Positions 1 to 11,700 of a stretch of 64,000 bases of DNA are shown in pieces. How positions within the stretch are numbered: the stretch's first letter is position 1; every line of letters starts with the position of its first letter. The position numbers were made by a program, and so were the translations under genes. The DNA lies in assembly GCA_004194705.1 (NCBI GenBank), contig SADC01001204.1:930001-994000 (forward strand), read 5' to 3'. The notes beneath the pieces were generated by a model. It was not told the DNA's origin. It was given only the letters and a program-made list of their open reading frames with translations, and ran no database searches. Source of the DNA: Ditylenchus dipsaci. Its lineage: Eukaryota > Nematoda > Chromadorea > Rhabditida > Anguinidae.

Positions 1-40
1 ACGGTCTACCCCGGTTTATTTTTTGTGAGGATCACGAATA

Positions 41-205
41 CAGTCAAGCTTCGATAATTGGGAACCCGATAACTGAGAACCCTCAATAACAGGGCAGTCC
101 AGGTTGGTCCCTGCCACGGATGACTAAAAAGATAGTAAAATGCACACATATATAGGGCACTCTATAATTGGGCACCTTAAAGAGCCATTGCCGTCTCCGA
201 CATCG
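41..205. mobile_element. Remnant of a CAGTC-ended element
   Basis: Starts TA-CAGTCAAGCTTCGATAA and contains repeated GATAAYTGRGAACCC words and GTTGGTCCCTGCC. It resembles the CAGTC...GGGACCG family seen intact elsewhere. The foldback at 214-644 is inserted beside or into it. Confidence 0.4.
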
Positions 206-213
206 GTTGTCCC

Positions 214-644
214 GGTAGGGTCACATTTTATATCGCGACATTTCATATTCTGACATTTTATTTCGCAATGTTTTATTCATTTTCTCTAACTTTTTGACAA
301 AAAGTTTTCACCATCTGATAGCTGAGTTTTCAGGCTACAAATTGGTTTTATTCGGGCTGGAGTTTGAAAATATGTTGGCCTACGGGCTGGCTTTTCGGTG
401 AAAAGCTTGGTTTGGTGGTGGCGTTTTTTTTGAAAACAGGTGTTTTTTGAACAAAAAGCCAGCCCTAGGCTAAGATTATTTTGTACCTCAGCACGAAAAA
501 TATCATTTTGTAGCCTGAAATCTTAGCTATCGAGTGGTGAGAAAACTTTTTTTCAAAGTCTGAAAAAATCAAAGAAGATAAATAAAACGTTGCAATATGA
601 AATGTCAGGATATGAAATGTCGCGATATGAAATGTGACCCTACC
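214..644. mobile_element. Foldback element with ATTTCATATCGCGACA-type words
   Basis: About 60-bp inverted ends (GGTAGGGTCACATTTTATAT ... reverse complement) built of three ACATTTCATAT-like words. A second inner inverted pair (CAGGCTACAAA / TTTGTAGCCTGA) is also present. Flanked by GTTGTCCC on the left and GTTGTCTCCC on the right, a target duplication with one extra base. Confidence 0.75.
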
Positions 645-1480
645 GTTGTCTCCCGCCAATTCAAAAAATTTTTATAATCATTGAACTTCTGTTCGGATTT
701 TAAACGGGCAATACTTTTTTTTGTCACAGATTCACTTCTTTTTGTCACAGATTCACTTTTTTCTGTCACAGATTTGATTTGTCACAGATTCACTTTTTTC
801 TGTCACAGATTCACTTTTTTTGTCACAGATTCACTTTTTTTTGTCACAGATTTCCTCATTTCTGTCCCAGATTTAGCTCAAACCACAGGGGGACCAAGCA
901 CTTACAAAATTGGTCAAAAAATTTTCTCTCATAACAGCCTGAAAGTTTTTCTATAACGTTTCTATCATGTTTTAAGCATTTTCGCCAAAAATTATTTTTC
1001 CGCAAAAATTTTTGCCTTGGGGGACCAAGGTCCCATTTCAGGCTCCTGAAAACTTTGGACTACCTTGGTCCCCCAAGGCAAAAATTTTTGCGGAAAAATA
1101 ATTTTTGGCGAAAATGCTTAAAACATGATAGAAACGTTATAGAAAAACTTTCAGGCTGTTATGAGAGAAAATTTTTTTGACCAATTTTGTAAGTGCTTGG
1201 TCCCCCCTGTGGTTTGAGCTAAATCTGGGACAGAAATGAGGAAATCTGTGACAAAAAAAAGTGAATCTGTGACAAATCAATCTGTGACAGAAAAAAGTGA
1301 ATCTGTGACAAAAAGAAGTGAATCTGTGACAAAAAAAGTTTTGCCCATTTTAAACTTGGTTTCTAACTAAACTATACCTAAAATTAAATTCTAGGCCTTG
1401 TTTTGTTAGAAACCAAGTTGAAAGATCCGTACAGAAGTTGAATGATTAGGCAAAAAATTGGAGTGAAAACGATATCATTG
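640..1480. mobile_element. MITE 'A' copy interrupted by a foldback
   Basis: Bases 640-696 and 1347-1480 together match the 24645-24870 element (AATCATTGAACTTCTGT, AACTTGGTTTCTAAC and their inverse). The 706-1346 foldback is inserted in the left arm. Confidence 0.7.
706..1346. mobile_element. Near-perfect 641-bp foldback with TGTCACAGATTCAC tip array; 9-bp TSD
   Basis: Both ends are arrays of a word TGTCACAGATTCACTTTT (six to seven copies), then long complementary arms meeting near 1035 (CCTTGGGGGACCAAGGTCC). Exact 9-bp target duplication ATTTTAAAC at 697-705 and 1347-1355. MULE-like by TSD size. A related tip (TTGACCCAGATTCAC) occurs alone at 33852-33930. Confidence 0.9.
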
Positions 1481-1496
1481 GAGTGAAAACGATTTA
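1452..1496. repeat. Two tandem copies of ATTGGAGTGAAAACGAT
   Basis: Direct tandem duplication at the edge of the MITE 'A' copy. Confidence 0.6.
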
Positions 1497-1659
1497 ACAA
1501 AATATTTTATTTAACGGCACTGCCAACGCGACAACGACAATGTTGATCAAAAAGCCATTAATTTTGTGGGGTTTGAAAGCAAGGGCAGACTATGAGTAAT
1601 TTTTTTGTGAAATTTCGATTGCACGCATAAGAATTCAACTCTGATCAACAAAAATCCAT

Positions 1660-1845
1660 CAAAGATTTGTGTGGTATATTTCTGTCCTAGTCAATAAAAA
1701 AGTAACCAACCGTAACAACTAGGAATACTATAGTGCATGCAATGTGTGGGTTGTAAACAGACTAGACAATACTTTGGCTTTTCCTCTAGATTTTTATAAG
1801 AACTTAGATTCTGCATAGCTGACTTGTCTAAAGCCTGGTTTTTTC
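1660..1845. repeat. Dispersed repeat, first of two copies
   Basis: About 160 bp from GTATATTTCTGTCCTAGTC to CTGCATAGCTGAC, repeated in the same orientation at 21317-21465 with a few substitutions. No ends or reading frame recognised. Confidence 0.7.
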
Positions 1846-2139
1846 AAAGTTTAAATGACATATAATTAAGAAAAATTGCGTAACCATGCAAAACATTCAA
1901 AATAAAATAACTGGCGGTCCAAATGTTTCCGATCGCTGTTCTAGGCGGATGTAAACGAGAAAAGTACCTAAAAAGACATGCAGAGCTACAAAACCATGTG
2001 TTTAGAATAATTTTTCAATATAATGAAATTTATTACTAAAAATGAGCTAAAAAAGTCGACGGGAAATTTCGGACGTCAAGTAAGTTATTATTAAGCAAAA
2101 TGTAATGCTTTAAAATAAATAAAACTGCACTCTGGGATA

Positions 2140-2515
2140 AACATAAGCCTGAGCAAAGCAGAAATAAATCTTTTAAACTTTTACTCAAATATTTACACGT
2201 CTGTCTACTCATGCAAATGAAAAAGACTTAATTGCTATAAAATGTCTCGTTTCTTCACAGCCTAATCAATAAAATAAGGGCTTTTTAGAAGCGTATAGAC
2301 TCTTGAGAGAAGAAAATAATTTTTGTCAAGCAGGTGCACATTGCAAGGTTGCTCGCAAATGATCCCATCTCAAACACTGGCTGTACTTTTCGTTAACTTT
2401 TTTAGATGTTTTCGACAATTAAGTTTGACACTGAGCAAAACTGAACATTTATTAGTTTTTTAAGCTAGAAGTGAGCAGCTATGAAGTCTTAGAGAGTTCT
2501 TACAGCGTGTATCGA
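2140..2515. repeat. Dispersed ~370-bp conserved repeat, copy 1
   Basis: From GAGCAAAGCAGAAATAAATC to ACAGCGTGT, nearly identical to 30757-31118 over its full length. Contains ATGCAAAT, ATAATTTTTGTC (resembling an Sm-binding site) and no open frame. Could be a non-coding RNA gene pair or a solo transposon fragment. Confidence 0.7.
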
Positions 2516-2519
2516 AAAT

Positions 2520-3045
2520 ACACAAAAAATAAGTTGATTCGGCAAGAGCTGCATCTTATATAGAAAAATATCAAATTTTGAGACTACTGTACTTTAAGGT
2601 GGTCAATGACGCAATTTTTTTGAAAATTTATTTTTAAAATGATGTTTCCATATTCATATATCCACATTCCAAAATTCATGTATGGATTTTTATGAATCTT
2701 TCATTTATGGACCTTTCTAGATGGTTTGATTTCTATTGAATAAGGTGTGACAAGAATGGACGGTTAAAGCCCTAGGTCAGATTCAAGTGTGAGCATACGC
2801 ATATGGGAATTAACCACGTAGTGAGCCCCGTAATCTCTGTGCAGAGCGCTAGACCTAGGGTTATGGCAGTATGAGAGAGCTCGGTATCGGCTTCACAACC
2901 GTTGTTTTATCATCCTTGACTATACCGAAAAAAATTTATTTCAGACGGTGCGCGGCAGCTCTTGACAACAAATTTCAAAAAAGACCGCGTTTTTTGCCCC
3001 ACCCTGGACATCTCCTATCCCCCAATAGGTATCGATTTGTTTAAC
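2520..3045. other. Unexplained AT-rich stretch
   Basis: No gene or clear repeat seen, apart from a weak tRNA-like segment on the minus strand near 2830-2890 (A-box-like GGTCTAGCGCTCTGCAC). Confidence 0.3.
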
Positions 3046-3049
3046 TTGG

Positions 3050-3700
3050 TCGCCCTGTTATTTTTTGTAATGTTTTAGGCTTAGGATTGGGCCATACTTG
3101 GCAAGCAAGTGTTCTGACGGACTTATACATGAGTCTAAGATAATTTAAGTTCGTCCTAAAATATTCGACCTCTTTCACTTTGTGGGAGGGGGCGGTTGGC
3201 TCACCGATTTTCGATACATAATTTTTTTACTTTTTAGACTGATCAAGTTGATTATGGTGATGAAGGTGACCATAACTAGCTAGATTAACATATTTACTTA
3301 TTAATCTACCGTATAACCTCTACCGATCCCCCATGGGAATTAATTTTCAACCATTGAAAAATTTGAAATTGTAAATCGAAAAGGGACTTAAATCTGAAGT
3401 CTTAGTCAAAGAAATGAGGGCTGGGAGATTATTAGAGGGTCGAGGATTAATAGACGATATTCAAAAGTACCATGATCATCATAATCAACAAAAAAATTTA
3501 AAAAAATATGGTCAAAATTTGTTGACCTCCCCCTCCCCCCAAAGTGCAAGAAGTCCGGTACCGACTTCTTTAACTTAGTTGGCCTGTAACTTTTTTGTAA
3601 TTTTTTAGGTTAAATATTGAACAAGAATTAGTCAGCAAATGTTAAGACGGATTCATACATGAGTTTAAGGTAGTTATCAGTCTATCCTAAAGACCAACCG
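3050..3700. repeat. Two diverged direct copies of a ~145-bp unit
   Basis: 3050-3195 and 3560-3700 share TTTAACTTRGT, TTTTTTGTAATKTTTTAGG, GCAARTGTT, GACGGAYT and ATACATGAGT in order. Between them is AT-rich sequence with no gene. Confidence 0.55.
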
Positions 3701-4033
3701 CTGCCTAAGCCTGGACCTTAGTTTTTTTGAATCATGACCTACCTGATTCAAAGCTAGAAAGCATTAAAGTGTTTAATTTTTTTCACCTTTGGTAGTTTAT
3801 GGATTTTATTAGACCCTTTACAAGTAACTAGTTGTTTATAATTGTCGATCGACGTGTCGATTGATGATAAGTTAACATTTACAAACAAGCTAGTTCCAGA
3901 CGCCTTTATCAGCTGTCAGTTCTAGACGCTATTTTGCGTTTGGTTACTGAAATCCCAAAATCATAAAATCGACGAAAACGATTTTTAACCCCCGTTTTTT
4001 TTTAAATTCTATTTTTTAGAACAATATTAAATA

Positions 4034-4615
4034 TAGTCGAGTGCCGATACAACGGAACCCGATATAACGGCACCCCTGGTACTGAAAACCCGGTCCCAAT
4101 CAATAAAATCAATCCCCATACAACAACACCATTTTTTTCTGTCGAAAAGTTCAGATTTGAGCGTAATTTTTGCAATTTAAACTTAAATTTTAAAGAATTT
4201 TTGAATAATTTGCTCATTTTTAGTACCGTATTTCTTCTAATAAGCGCGCATGCTCTAATACGCGCGCACCCCTAACTTTAAGGGCCTATATCTCAGCTCA
4301 GATAAATTTTTCACCTAGACTTTTTAATGCATTTTCTTAACTACCACAAGCTCTACTGATTCCACTTTTTTGATTTTAGTTGAGCGCCCGAAATTTTTTA
4401 GTTTTTCGGGGGTTTGAAAAATAAGCGCGCATGCGCGCTTATTATAGAAAATACGGAATTCAACTTATTTTGGCTATGCTTTTACTCTTTGTTGTCTTTT
4501 CTCTAGTGATATCGAAAAAAGATAATTTTTCGCTAAATAGTGTAGTTAATAAGATACCCCCGATATTACGGCACCTTTGACCGGTCCCTGGTGCCGTTAT
4601 ATCGGCACTCGACTG
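4034..4615. mobile_element. CAGTC-ended element with CCGATATAACGG word; P element nested inside
   Basis: Ends TAGTCGAGTGCCGATA and CGGCACTCGACTG. The right end, read inward, gives CAGTCGAG, GATATAACGGCACC, then AGGGACCGG, matching the skeleton of other CAGTC elements. A P-family element occupies 4225-4452. Confidence 0.75.
4225..4452. mobile_element. P-family MITE (ACCGTATTT...AAATACGG), GCGCGC variant
   Basis: Ends GTACCGTATTTCTTCTAAT and AAAATACGG, with tip word AATAAGCGCGCATG. The centre (ATATCTCAGCTCAGATAAA, ACCACAAGCTCTACTGATTC) is shared with 11141-11385 and, inverted, 41790-42032. Confidence 0.75.
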
Positions 4616-5064
4616 GAACAGATTTCGTGAGGAATTCATTCCAGCCTTCACACTATTCACAGGTGTATTTGTTTTTACAACTGTCAAGCAGCATATCAAT
4701 TTATGTTAATAAGCATACAATAAATTGCGCCACAGGCGATTTTTTTACAGATTCGTTGTTTTTCTTTGATTCTTTAAAAAAATAAGGTAAAAAAAGGACA
4801 AATCTTTTTGAAAAGGATGATTATCGTCCCTGATAAATAGGATTACCGCAGGGCTACAAAAAGTTCTTTATTTGAAAGTGTGTACTTTATTTGGGACACT
4901 AAATCTTTAGAACTTTGGCCTGTCCGTTACTATTAAGAATTTTTCAAAACTTTTTTTCGAAAGTGGTGGTTTTAGGTACCCTTAAAAATTACTAGAGGTA
5001 TTTGAGCACTTTCATTTTTGAAGAGATGAGGGGTTTGAGAGCTAGATAAAATTAAAAAATATCA

Positions 5065-5285
5065 TTCTCGATCCCACTTTTTAAAGTGGATCCATAACAC
5101 AAGAAAATGAATATATTGCTGATACTTTCCTAAAATTGTAAGAATATATTGTGTTATTTCATTGATAATTTTTTAAGCGTGCAAAAACACTACAGTTAAT
5201 AAATTTTATGGCTCTACAGGAATAGTCACAAAAACACGGACATTTTTGAAAAAATTTGTGTACGTGATCACTTGCCGCACCGATT
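5065..5285. repeat. Dispersed repeat 'N', copy 1
   Basis: Starts AGTGGATCCATAACACA; shares AATATATTGCTGATACTTTC, ATTGATAATTTT and TTAATAAATTTTATG with 8155-8340 in the same orientation. Confidence 0.65.
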
Positions 5286-5564
5286 TACCCAGGAAAATCA
5301 ATGACAGTAATTAAGCTTGAGGAGCTCTTCGATCAAATATAGCCGAGACTTGATAATAAACGCAACCACTTGTCACAAAAAACAACATCAAAAATAAAAT
5401 TCGAACACAAATTCTAATTCGGAAATGTCCGCGTTTTTTTTGGACTAGCCCTGTATGTAGCCCTGTAGCCCTGTGTTAGTGTGGCCAAGCAAAAAAATAT
5501 GAATCAGCCACTCCTGCTGATTTTTTTCAAAATTTTTTTCCATTTTTCAGGTTTTGTAGGGTAG

Positions 5565-5610
5565 GCCAGCGTACGTTGGGACGGACTCAGAAGTGTTTGT
5601 TTCAGCATGG
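5565..5610. repeat. K unit (TAGGCCAGCGTACGTTGGGACGG)
   Basis: One of at least six dispersed copies of a ~50-bp unit, often preceded by degenerate TTAGGC. Confidence 0.6.
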
Positions 5611-5715
5611 CAGAGCTATAATTTAGCGTCTGTGTTTAGTCAGCTTGTGTCACAATAAATAAATCAAGAAGTTATGTGTCTCTCATCTCCGTATTGTATA
5701 GCTTTATAATTTTAC

Positions 5716-5721
5716 TTTATT
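5716..5721 (-). promoter_or_regulatory. Poly-A signal AATAAA of the nuclear receptor gene
   Basis: AATAAA on the minus strand 53 bases after the receptor stop codon (5775-5777), a normal nematode spacing. It supports the chosen last exon. Confidence 0.6.
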
Positions 5722-5774
5722 CAATTAAAATTTTTACAATTTTTTATATATATTTTACACAAAAATAGCTGAAT

Positions 5775-8700
5775 TTACATACGCTGGGAATTCATTTTTA
5801 TATCCCAAACACTATGCAGATAAGTATAGACTTCTCTTAATCGCAGTGACTAAATTTTTTTGCAAAAGTTACTACAAAATTTAAGCTGTACTTACAGCCA
5901 TTGACAAACATGAAACTAGCGACAAAACATCACCATACTTTTTCGCTCCTGCCAAATTTCCCATTTTGGCTTGAAGGTGGTGCAAAAGTATTTTGGAATA
6001 TCGCTCGGACTCTGTGCGCAACATATCTCTGTCTGTTGGATCCAAATCTTCAATAGCTAAACAACTAAATAATATTAGGACATTGGGAGAGTATTAACAT
6101 TTTGTAAGTATTACCACTTGTAAGTGGTGGTACCAAGGTAGCAATATTCAGGTGATGGGGCTCAGGTGGAGTACCCAGGAGAAGGGTGTCAAGGAAGAGT
6201 ACTCAGGGGGGAGAGTATGTGATGGATTGATATTTATTAAAATTTAAAAATACGATAGAGGCGCCGGTAGACGCCTGTTGTCCCTAGTTAGTAATTTTTG
6301 ACTTGAGTAGACAGAGTGAGCTGGACAAGTTTTAACCAGAGTAGGGTGTCACTCGTGAGTTTCACGACTAACCCTACGTTCACAATGATCCGTTTTTCGT
6401 CCGCATGCGGATGCGGTGCGAATGCGGAATTGCGTTCACAATAAAATTTGCCGCTTCCGTTGCCGCTTCCGCACCGCACCGGTTTCTGCATCCGCACCGC
6501 ATCCGTTTTTGATGTTTACAATGCATCCGCACATACTGTGTCTCAGTATATATAGATGGTAAAACATTCTTAAATTTTTAATTATAACTATTCTAAAGTC
6601 TTAGAAAGCAAGTGTCAGGCGAATAAAGTAAAACAAGAGTATCTCGAGTTAATGATATAGGCATCAATACCACAAAAAATTCAAAATTTTTAAAAGCTTC
6701 CTGAAAGCTTTTTGAAAGATCGATTTCCGCACCACATCCGAATCCGCTAAGCCTATTGTGAACACGCTTCCGCAACATCTTCCGCATCCGGATGCGGTCC
6801 GCATGCGGACCGCATTGCGGATGCATTGTGAACACCAAAAATGCGGATGCGGTGCGGGTGCGGATGCGGATCATTGTGAACGTAGGGTAAACTCGGCTAT
6901 TTTTGACTAGAGTTCTACTTACGAGTAAACCTAGCTACTTTTGAGCTGGATTCTTTGACCAGAGTTGAGCTCTTATTCGTTAAACTCTACTTAGGTCTAA
7001 ACTATCTGAATTGAACTAGACTGTAGAATCTAGCAGTGTAGAATCTAATTCTAGTCAAAAATAGCCGAGTTTCCTCCTAAAACACAAAAGTTTGCGAGTA
7101 ACTTTTCATCTAAAACTCCACTCAACTCGTTTCAGATGGACAAGTAGGATCACGAGTAACCCTTGGTTTTTTCCGTTAACGGGATCTCATTCTAATAAGC
7201 TCTTCAAATTCCTTGATTCTTAGTTCGAGCATTGTGGTGGTCAAGGTGATCATGGTCAGCATGATCATCATAATCACTCTTATGATGAGGTGTTCCAGAT
7301 GACGTTAAGAACCATTGAAAATGGCAGTTTCTGGTGAAATCCCGGTAACGGAAATGAACCCTAATTTTTTATCCTGAACCCTGCCCAGCCCTTTTTAAGT
7401 GCGAGTAGGATCAAGATTTATTTTCATATATTTGTTAAAAGTTCAGTCGACGCTCGATAGTACCTACCCCCAAAAGTTCGCTCCCCAGCTGCGTCCGACA
7501 CTTTTTTACCCCGATTTTCGAAAGATTTTGCCAAATGTGATTTTTCAGTCTGGTCACAAAAATCGTAAGGATTCCGTTTTTTCGATCGTTTTTTAAAAGT
7601 TGTATAGTTTGGCCATTTTGATATGCAACTTACACCTAAATTTCAAAAAGTGAATTTAGGTGTACGTACTATCGAGCGTCGCGGATAAAAATGGCGAAAA
7701 TATATAATTTCTCAAAAACAATTGGCAAAATCTGAATTCTTGCGATTTTTGTGACCAGACTGACGAATAACATTTTGCAAAAGCTTTCAAAAATTGGGGT
7801 AAAAAAGTGTCGGACTCAGCTGGGGACGAACTTTTTGGGGGTGCATAGTATCGAGCGTCGCCTGTGGTTTAATTGCGTACTTGCTAACTTACTGCCAGAA
7901 AATAAGATTCTGACGCCCTGTTTTTAAAAGAATAAAAAAGATTTCAGATTATTATCGACTTTGTTTGTCTCTTAAGTGATTCATCAAAAGGTGAAAATGG
8001 GAATTTGTGTCATAAGTGTGGACTTGCTTTTTTGTCGTGAAAAAATGGGATTAGAAAGGATTGTCAACTTTTATTTTCTACATTTCATTTTCTAAATAAA
8101 TTACCTGGATTAGAAAATATTATTGCCTTTAGCAATACATACTCCTCCACTGTCAATCCCACTTTTTTAAGTGGATCCATAACACATGAAAATAAATCTA
8201 TTGCTGATACTTTCCTAAAATTAGAAGAAAAGACTGTGTGCATTTATCGATAATTTTCTGTGAATGACGTGAGCAAAAACAGTACACTTAATAAATGCTA
8301 TAAATTTTATGATCGATTTATGTGACGTTGATCACTCTTATTGTTTCCAAGAAAAATTGGTAGGCTTTCGAAACCCACACCAATCCATCTATCAGTAGTC
8401 TTTCTGAATCTTTTTCAAAAGATCCCGGGTCAGGTCCCCCGTGTTTGATTTTTTTACACTGGTTTTAATCTACAATTCTTTCCAAAAAATAGGAGGAGGG
8501 GAGGAGGGCTAGAGTCCGGTTAGCCCTCTCTTCATACGTTCATGTCCACCACTACATGTCTACATGTTACCCATTCCCCCTTGTGTCTCCCTTCGAATCT
8601 TACGGTAGAGCCCTAGCCCTTGTCATGACCATTGCCGAGTTTCACATACATCTAGGCTGATCAAAGACTTTTTGATTAGCCGAGATTATTTTGTACCTCT

Positions 8701-11700
8701 AATTGCTTATCTTTAATTTAATTACATTGATTCTTTATTAACATCCAATATTCCAATTTTGATTGGAATCCAGCCATCTGGATACACAAATGTTTCTTCC
8801 TTTTGCTGAAGAGAATAATATGCATCTGTCAAGTAGCTACAGAGCACAGGCATGTGACGCAAAAGACATTCCTTAATGGCTCATTCATAAACGTTGTCGT
8901 TGGAATATTTTTTTTTATAAAACCCTTTTTTCTCCAACGACAACGACGACGCCACGGACAACGAAATTTTTTATTCAAAATTGTACAAATTTCACATTTT
9001 TAGTCGAGCTTTCGAGTGAAAACGTGTGGAGAATATAGTTATTCCTTAAAAATCTGACTTAAAATGTAAAATTTGTCTAATTTGGAAGAAAAATTTTCGT
9101 TGTCCTTGGCGTCGTCGTTGTCGTTGGCGTAAAAGTGCCTTTATAAAACATTTTTTCCAACGACAACGACGACGACAACGACAACGTTTATAAATGAGCC
9201 ATAACAAAAACGTGTAAAAAAAATTTTTGACCACCTTATTTTTAAACCCATTGAGCGTAACAAATAAAAATTTTGACGTATAATTTTCAACCCATTCATC
9301 CCGCCATGGCTGAATTTTAGCCAAGGAAAGTCATAAAATTTACAAATTTTTAATTTTTTTAACATCATAAAGAGGGGCGAAATTATCGGTTTTATTGTAA
9401 CCAATGTTTTAACCCCTAGATACGTTATTTTATAAAATATGAAAAATCGATTTTTGTTTTGAAAATCAATTAGATATACAAGTTTTAGGAATATCAGCAC
9501 TAATTCAGCACTACTATGTTGTAGCGCAGTTCAAGTGCTACAAAATTCATTTTACATAAAAAATTAGAGTAAGAATGTTGAGAAATGGCCTTTTTAAAAA
9601 TTTGAAAAATGACCAAAATTGATGTTTTCTTCATTTTTCAGATTGTTAATTTTTTGCAAAAAGTATTTTTTCAAAGACCATGTCTTAACAATCTTACAGT
9701 CAAAAAGATTCGTAAAATGGGTTTTGTAGCCCTTGATTTGTCTAAAAGTGCTACAACTTTTATTACAAGCCTTGACAATTAATTAATATTTAAGAATGCT
9801 TTTCTGTAAAGTTGAACCTGTGCATGCCGATTGCGAAATTTGGGTATGTCGGATTATTGCATGTATAACAGGGCTGTCCCCGGTTTTTTTAGAAAAAGCC
9901 AAAAGCAGAAAAACAGAAAAGCGGTATTTTTAAAAAAAACAGAAGTAGAAAGACAGAAGTGGAAAACACAGAAAACCAGAAGCAAAAAAACAGAACCTAA
10001 CAAAAAGTCAAAATTTTGGTCAAAAATTTTTTGTATAGAGAAAAGTCTGTTTCTCCATCCCTAATGAGGACCGAAATCGGTCAAAATTTGGTCTAGAGAT
10101 TGGTCGAAAACACTTTTCAGAGTACTTTGTGTCTTTGACTTAAGCCCATAACTGAGGCCCACGATTTTTCTGTTTTTCGGTCTTTTGTTGCGAAAAAACA
10201 GAAGCAGAAAACAGAACCCGGGTGAAGCCCTGATGTATACCCTATTTACGATACGCTGTCACAGAGGCGTAGCCAGAAAAGGTGGGGAGCACCAGACCAT
10301 TTTTGGCCATTTTATCTACACCGTTTTTCAAACCTTCAAGGCCATTTTACAAACACTGTTTTGAAAAAAATCTGACGGGAGAAGGATGTTTCTCAAACAA
10401 TGGAAGACGGAAGTGGAAAACTAACAGCGCCATCGTGTTCAGCGTATCGTAAATAGGGTATATGCAAAAATCCGACATACCCAAATTCCACTATTGGGAA
10501 GCTAATCAGGGCGGGGGTCCGAAATTTTAGAACATCGCTCTCAATTCGAATTGCTTGTCAATTTGTTAAAAAGTCGCATTCCTTTGATAGAATTTTCAAA
10601 AAGTTATAAAATTTTTCTAATAAATATATATTCTAATAAATGAACCTAATAAACAAATCTATTTTTAAAATGGCAGAGTATCAGCTAAGAAATAAATGGC
10701 ACACTTAACTAAAAGACGTCAAAAGGGAATTAAATAGAAAACTTTGTGTGAGAAAATAAATTTTCACAGAGTCAGATTGGCCGTAGGTAAGCGCTTGAGG
10801 GTTAAATTTATTTTGCCAGTTACCTGTGATTGATATGTAAGCTTGTTGAAAACGGGCAAAGTTTTAGCCATCTCTACATTTAGCAAAATCCCACTGCTAA
10901 TATAGCTAAAGCTCTTAGTTTTAGTGGTAAGTGTAAGTAATTCTTCTATTTTTAGTGGCCAATTTGCTGGTTTCTAAAAAAAAAGTTGTTGATATTTTTT
11001 ATAACAAGACGTAGCTCTTTAACACAAATTTGTTGAAAAGGTAGCCACAATGTTTTAACTGACACCTTTCTTTATTTGGTTTTGGTCTACAAATACTTAA
11101 TAAATCTTATAAGACACTGAAACGGCCATGTGTAACCTAAACTACCGTATTTGCTCTACTCACCAACCTCTAGTAACTCCCCCTATATGAAGCTCATATC
11201 TCAGCCTAGAGTAAACATTTCGCAAATCTGTTTTTACCTTTTATTAGTTACCACAAGTTTACTTGATTACACTTTTCAGACTTTGGTTGAGCACCCGAAA
11301 ATCTTAAAATCGACCTCAAATTTTCCGATTTTTAAGGCTAAAAAATAACTCCCCGTGAGGAGCTAATAGAAGACATACGGTATGCGTTTTGTGCAGAATT
11401 TCACGCTAAAAAATTCTGACGCAGCAGTGATTATTCTCGTTCTCAAGCTGAACCAAAAAGTGCTCTGAATTCGTCGATTCTACGTACGATGGAAAAAGAA
11501 AAGGAAGCTATGCCGGAGTAAAAAGTGCCTAGGCCAATTTAGGAAATCCGAGACGAGCTCGCAATCTGTCTGAAGGATGCAAACCTGCAAGGGGCTGAGA
11601 ATACGGCCAGCCGGAACGGAAAAGTGTGTGGCGCTGAAAAAGATGGTATGGATGTGGACCGAAATTCGGATGTGACTGATGACCGAAACTGGGATGTGCG

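Noticed and set aside
706..900. CRISPR-like array of TGTCACAGATTCAC
   Set aside because: Units are directly adjacent, lack spacers, and are mirrored at the other end of a foldback in a eukaryotic genome.
6288..6874. Arg/His/Pro-rich frames
   Set aside because: Translation of GCGGATGCGG arrays in a foldback.
9046..9500. Minus-strand frames of 92 and 119 codons
   Set aside because: Encoded by CAACGACAACG arrays and AT-rich sequence; no splice context or family.
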